7,783 nucleotides of DNA from positions 1 to 7,783 of the forward strand of contig CAMXZF010000027.1 in assembly GCA_947253405.1 (NCBI GenBank). The letters run 5' to 3'. The notes under the pieces are model-generated. The model was not told the origin of the DNA. It ran no database searches and saw only the letters and a program-made list of their open reading frames with translations. Both the position numbers and the translations under genes were made by a program. Position 1 is the first letter of the stretch. Each line of letters begins with the position of its first letter. Shown here piece by piece: positions 6,036 to 7,783 of this stretch. This DNA is from an uncultured Candidatus Saccharibacteria bacterium (lineage in GTDB: Bacteria; Patescibacteriota; Saccharimonadia; Saccharimonadales; Saccharimonadaceae).

Positions 6036-7734
6036 TTAATTAGGTTTCATCTTAGACTTAAGGCTAATGATGGTATCACGTAAATCAGCCGCCTTTTCAA
6101 ACTCTAAGTTAGCCGCCGCTAACTCCATCTTGCTAGTCAGGTCATCAACTAAGCTGGGGTATTCACTTTTTGGCACCTTAGTAATATCTATTTTTGACTT
6201 TTTATCGTCATTACTAGCCGGTATTATTGCCCTTAATCCTTTACCGATTGCCTTATTGACAGAATGTGGCGTAATGCCATGATCTTTATTATATTTATCC
6301 TGCAACTGGCGGCGGCGCCTGGTTTCTTCTATTGCTTGTTGCATTGATGCGGTTATTTTATCGGCATACATAATTACCTTACCCTGATCGTGGCGAGCGG
6401 CACGGCCAATTGTCTGAATTAAAGCCGAAGTTGATCGCAAAAAACCCTCTTTATCGGCATCAATGATTAATACTTTTGAAACTTCAGGTAAATCTAGGCC
6501 TTCACGCAAAAGATTAATGCCAACAAGCACATCGTATTTACCTTGACGCAAATCAAGCAAAATGTCGCTACGCTCTAAAGTGTCAATATCGCTATGAATA
6601 TAGGCTGTTTTGATATTGCTCTCTACTAAGAAATCACTCAAATCCTCAGCCATTCGCTTTGTTAGGGTGGTAATTAAAGCACGTTGACCCTTCTTAACAC
6701 AATCTTTAATCTCAGCAATAATATCATCAACCTGATATAAACTTGGCCTCACTTCAATTATGGGGTCTAATAGGCCGGTTGGTCTAATTATCTGTTCTAC
6801 TAAATTAGTGCTATGGCTTAACTCATAATGGCTTGGCGTGGCGCTAGTAAAGATCACCTGATTAATGTGCTCTTCAAACTCACTAAATTTTAATGGCCGA
6901 TTATCAAGTGCGCTTGGTAAGCGAAAGCCGTATTCAACTAAAGATTCCTTGCGCGCTCGATCACCTTTGTACATACCCTGAATTTGTGGGATCGTCATGT
7001 GTGATTCATCAATAAACATCAAGAAGTCATCTGGAAAATAATCTAGTAATGTAGCTGGTTGCTCACCGGCTTCACGGTTAGTTAAATAGCGTGAATAATT
7101 CTCTATCCCTTTAGTGAAGCCAGTTTGTTCAAGCATCTCAATATCATACTTAATGCGCTGACTTAAACGTTGCGCTTCTAGATATTTCCCCTCTTTTTCA
7201 AAAAATTTAAGACGCTCTTTATATTCTTCTTTAATTTTGCCAATTGCTAATTTTACCTTTTCTTCTGGTGTGGCGTAATGGCTAGTCGGGAAAATTCTTA
7301 TCTCTTTAGGGTAAGATATAATTTCGCCAGTTAATGGATCTATCTCTAAAATACGCTCTACTAAATTACCAAAAAACTCTATCCTGTAAGCTACCTGTTT
7401 GCCGGATGGATAAATATCAACCGTATCGCCACGCGCTCGAAAAGTTCCTCTAGAGAAATCAATATCGTTGCGCCTATATTGAATATCACTGAGGTGTCGA
7501 ATAAATTTACTCTGCTTGTAGCTCCCACCTATTTTAATACTTATTGACATATCGGCATAGTCGGCCGGCGAACCGATGCCGTAAATGCAACTAACACTGG
7601 CAACAATTAAAACATCTCGCCTACTAAGTAATGAGCTAGTAGCGGCATGGCGCAGCCGGTCAATCTCTTCATTAATGCGCGAATCTTTCTCAATATAAGT
7701 ATCGCTGCTAGCTATATAAGCTTCTGGTTGATAA
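6036..7734 (-). CDS. uvrB: UvrABC system protein B (UvrB), 5' end missing
   Basis: DNA-damage verification subunit of nucleotide excision repair: it is loaded by UvrA, opens the helix with its hairpin and recruits UvrC. The genomic part encodes 565 residues beginning YQPEAYIASSDTYIEKD, which in full-length proteins lies roughly 95 residues in. The Walker A segment and part of the beta-hairpin tyrosines are therefore off the contig. Visible blocks, counted from that first Tyr: VASVSCIYGIGSP (44-56), helicase motif II IDESH (241-245), FTSATP (295-300), LREGLDLPEVS (409-419), QTIGRAARH (440-448) and the C-terminal UVR motif that binds UvrC (about 530-558). The last genomic base is 7734; the open frame continues into adapter DNA, giving a false GTG start at 7763. 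Ordinary uvrB apart from this truncation. It ends 29 bp before gatC. Confidence 0.97.
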
Positions 7735-7783
7735 CTGTCTCTTATACACATCTCCGAGCCCACGAGACGTCCTGGATAATCTC
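7735..7783. other. Illumina Nextera i7 adapter left on the contig end (artefact)
   Basis: Bases 7735-7753 are CTGTCTCTTATACACATCT, the Tn5 mosaic end. Bases 7754-7768 are CCGAGCCCACGAGAC, the Nextera read-2 tail. Bases 7769-7778 (GTCCTGGATA) occupy the index position and are 10 nt long, and 7779-7783 (ATCTC) match the start of the P7 flow-cell sequence. The order and spacing are those of a read running through its insert into the adapter. Translated on the minus strand it gives MGSEMCIRDS, a known adapter-derived peptide. These bases are not part of the organism's genome and should be trimmed. Confidence 0.98.

Noticed and set aside
6027..6040. AT palindrome AATTAACTTAATT followed by TTTTT after uvrB, considered as a terminator
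   Set aside because: At most five A-T pairs can form around a 3-base loop, and the sequence overlaps the uvrB stop codon. It is too weak to terminate; the T-run more likely belongs to the gatC promoter spacer.
1..7734. CRISPR array, mobile element, tRNA/rRNA, riboswitch or defence island
   Set aside because: No direct-repeat array, transposase, terminal inverted repeats, tRNA-like fold or conserved RNA element was visible, and genes occupy nearly all the sequence. The only HEPN-like gene lies within a housekeeping operon without toxin-antitoxin layout.

Overview
The window looks like one end of a draft-genome contig from a Candidate Phyla Radiation bacterium, most likely Saccharibacteria (TM7). 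The DNA is AT-rich and the genes are short and tightly packed. The cysteine-free L31 type B protein, the variant GalU-like enzyme (DAGYASRFLP signature) and the small YtxH/DUF5665-type membrane proteins all fit that group. TGA is used as a stop (at galU) and all tryptophans are TGG-encoded, so the UGA=Gly code of Gracilibacteria/Absconditabacteria is not in use. The lineage is my inference from recognised protein styles; no marker gene such as 16S is present.

Layout. At the left end a single plus-strand gene, rpmE2 (ribosomal protein L31 type B, 93-440), sits under a near-consensus promoter that almost touches its start codon. It converges on a minus-strand block, and a 12-bp hairpin at 465-492 can terminate both directions. 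Everything from 509 to the right end is on the minus strand. In order of transcription (right to left) it is: uvrB (5' part missing), gatC, gatA, a membrane-anchored protein with an HEPN-like RNKIAHE motif, gatB, a GalU-like sugar-phosphate nucleotidyltransferase, a YtxG-like one-helix membrane protein, a YtxH-family protein with 11-residue repeats, and a probable DUF5665 membrane protein. Gaps are 0-49 bp. The genes could be read as one long unit, but a TATAAT box before gatC and a weaker box before the YtxG-like gene suggest internal promoters.

How the genes work together. GatCAB is the amidotransferase that converts misacylated Glu-tRNA(Gln) and/or Asp-tRNA(Asn) to the correct amide form, so it is a translation fidelity module. 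UvrB is the damage-verification subunit of nucleotide excision repair. The GalU-like enzyme probably supplies a nucleotide sugar for surface glycans. The last three genes form a small envelope or stress cassette reminiscent of Bacillus ytxGH. The protein between gatA and gatB is the least understood gene here.

The last 49 bases (7735-7783) are not genomic. They are an Illumina Nextera i7 adapter with mosaic end, a 10-nt index and the start of the P7 sequence. They create a false N-terminus (MGSEMCIRDS) on the uvrB reading frame. I found no CRISPR array, tRNA, rRNA, insertion sequence or phage gene. Apart from the gatA-gatB insertion, this is an ordinary housekeeping region.
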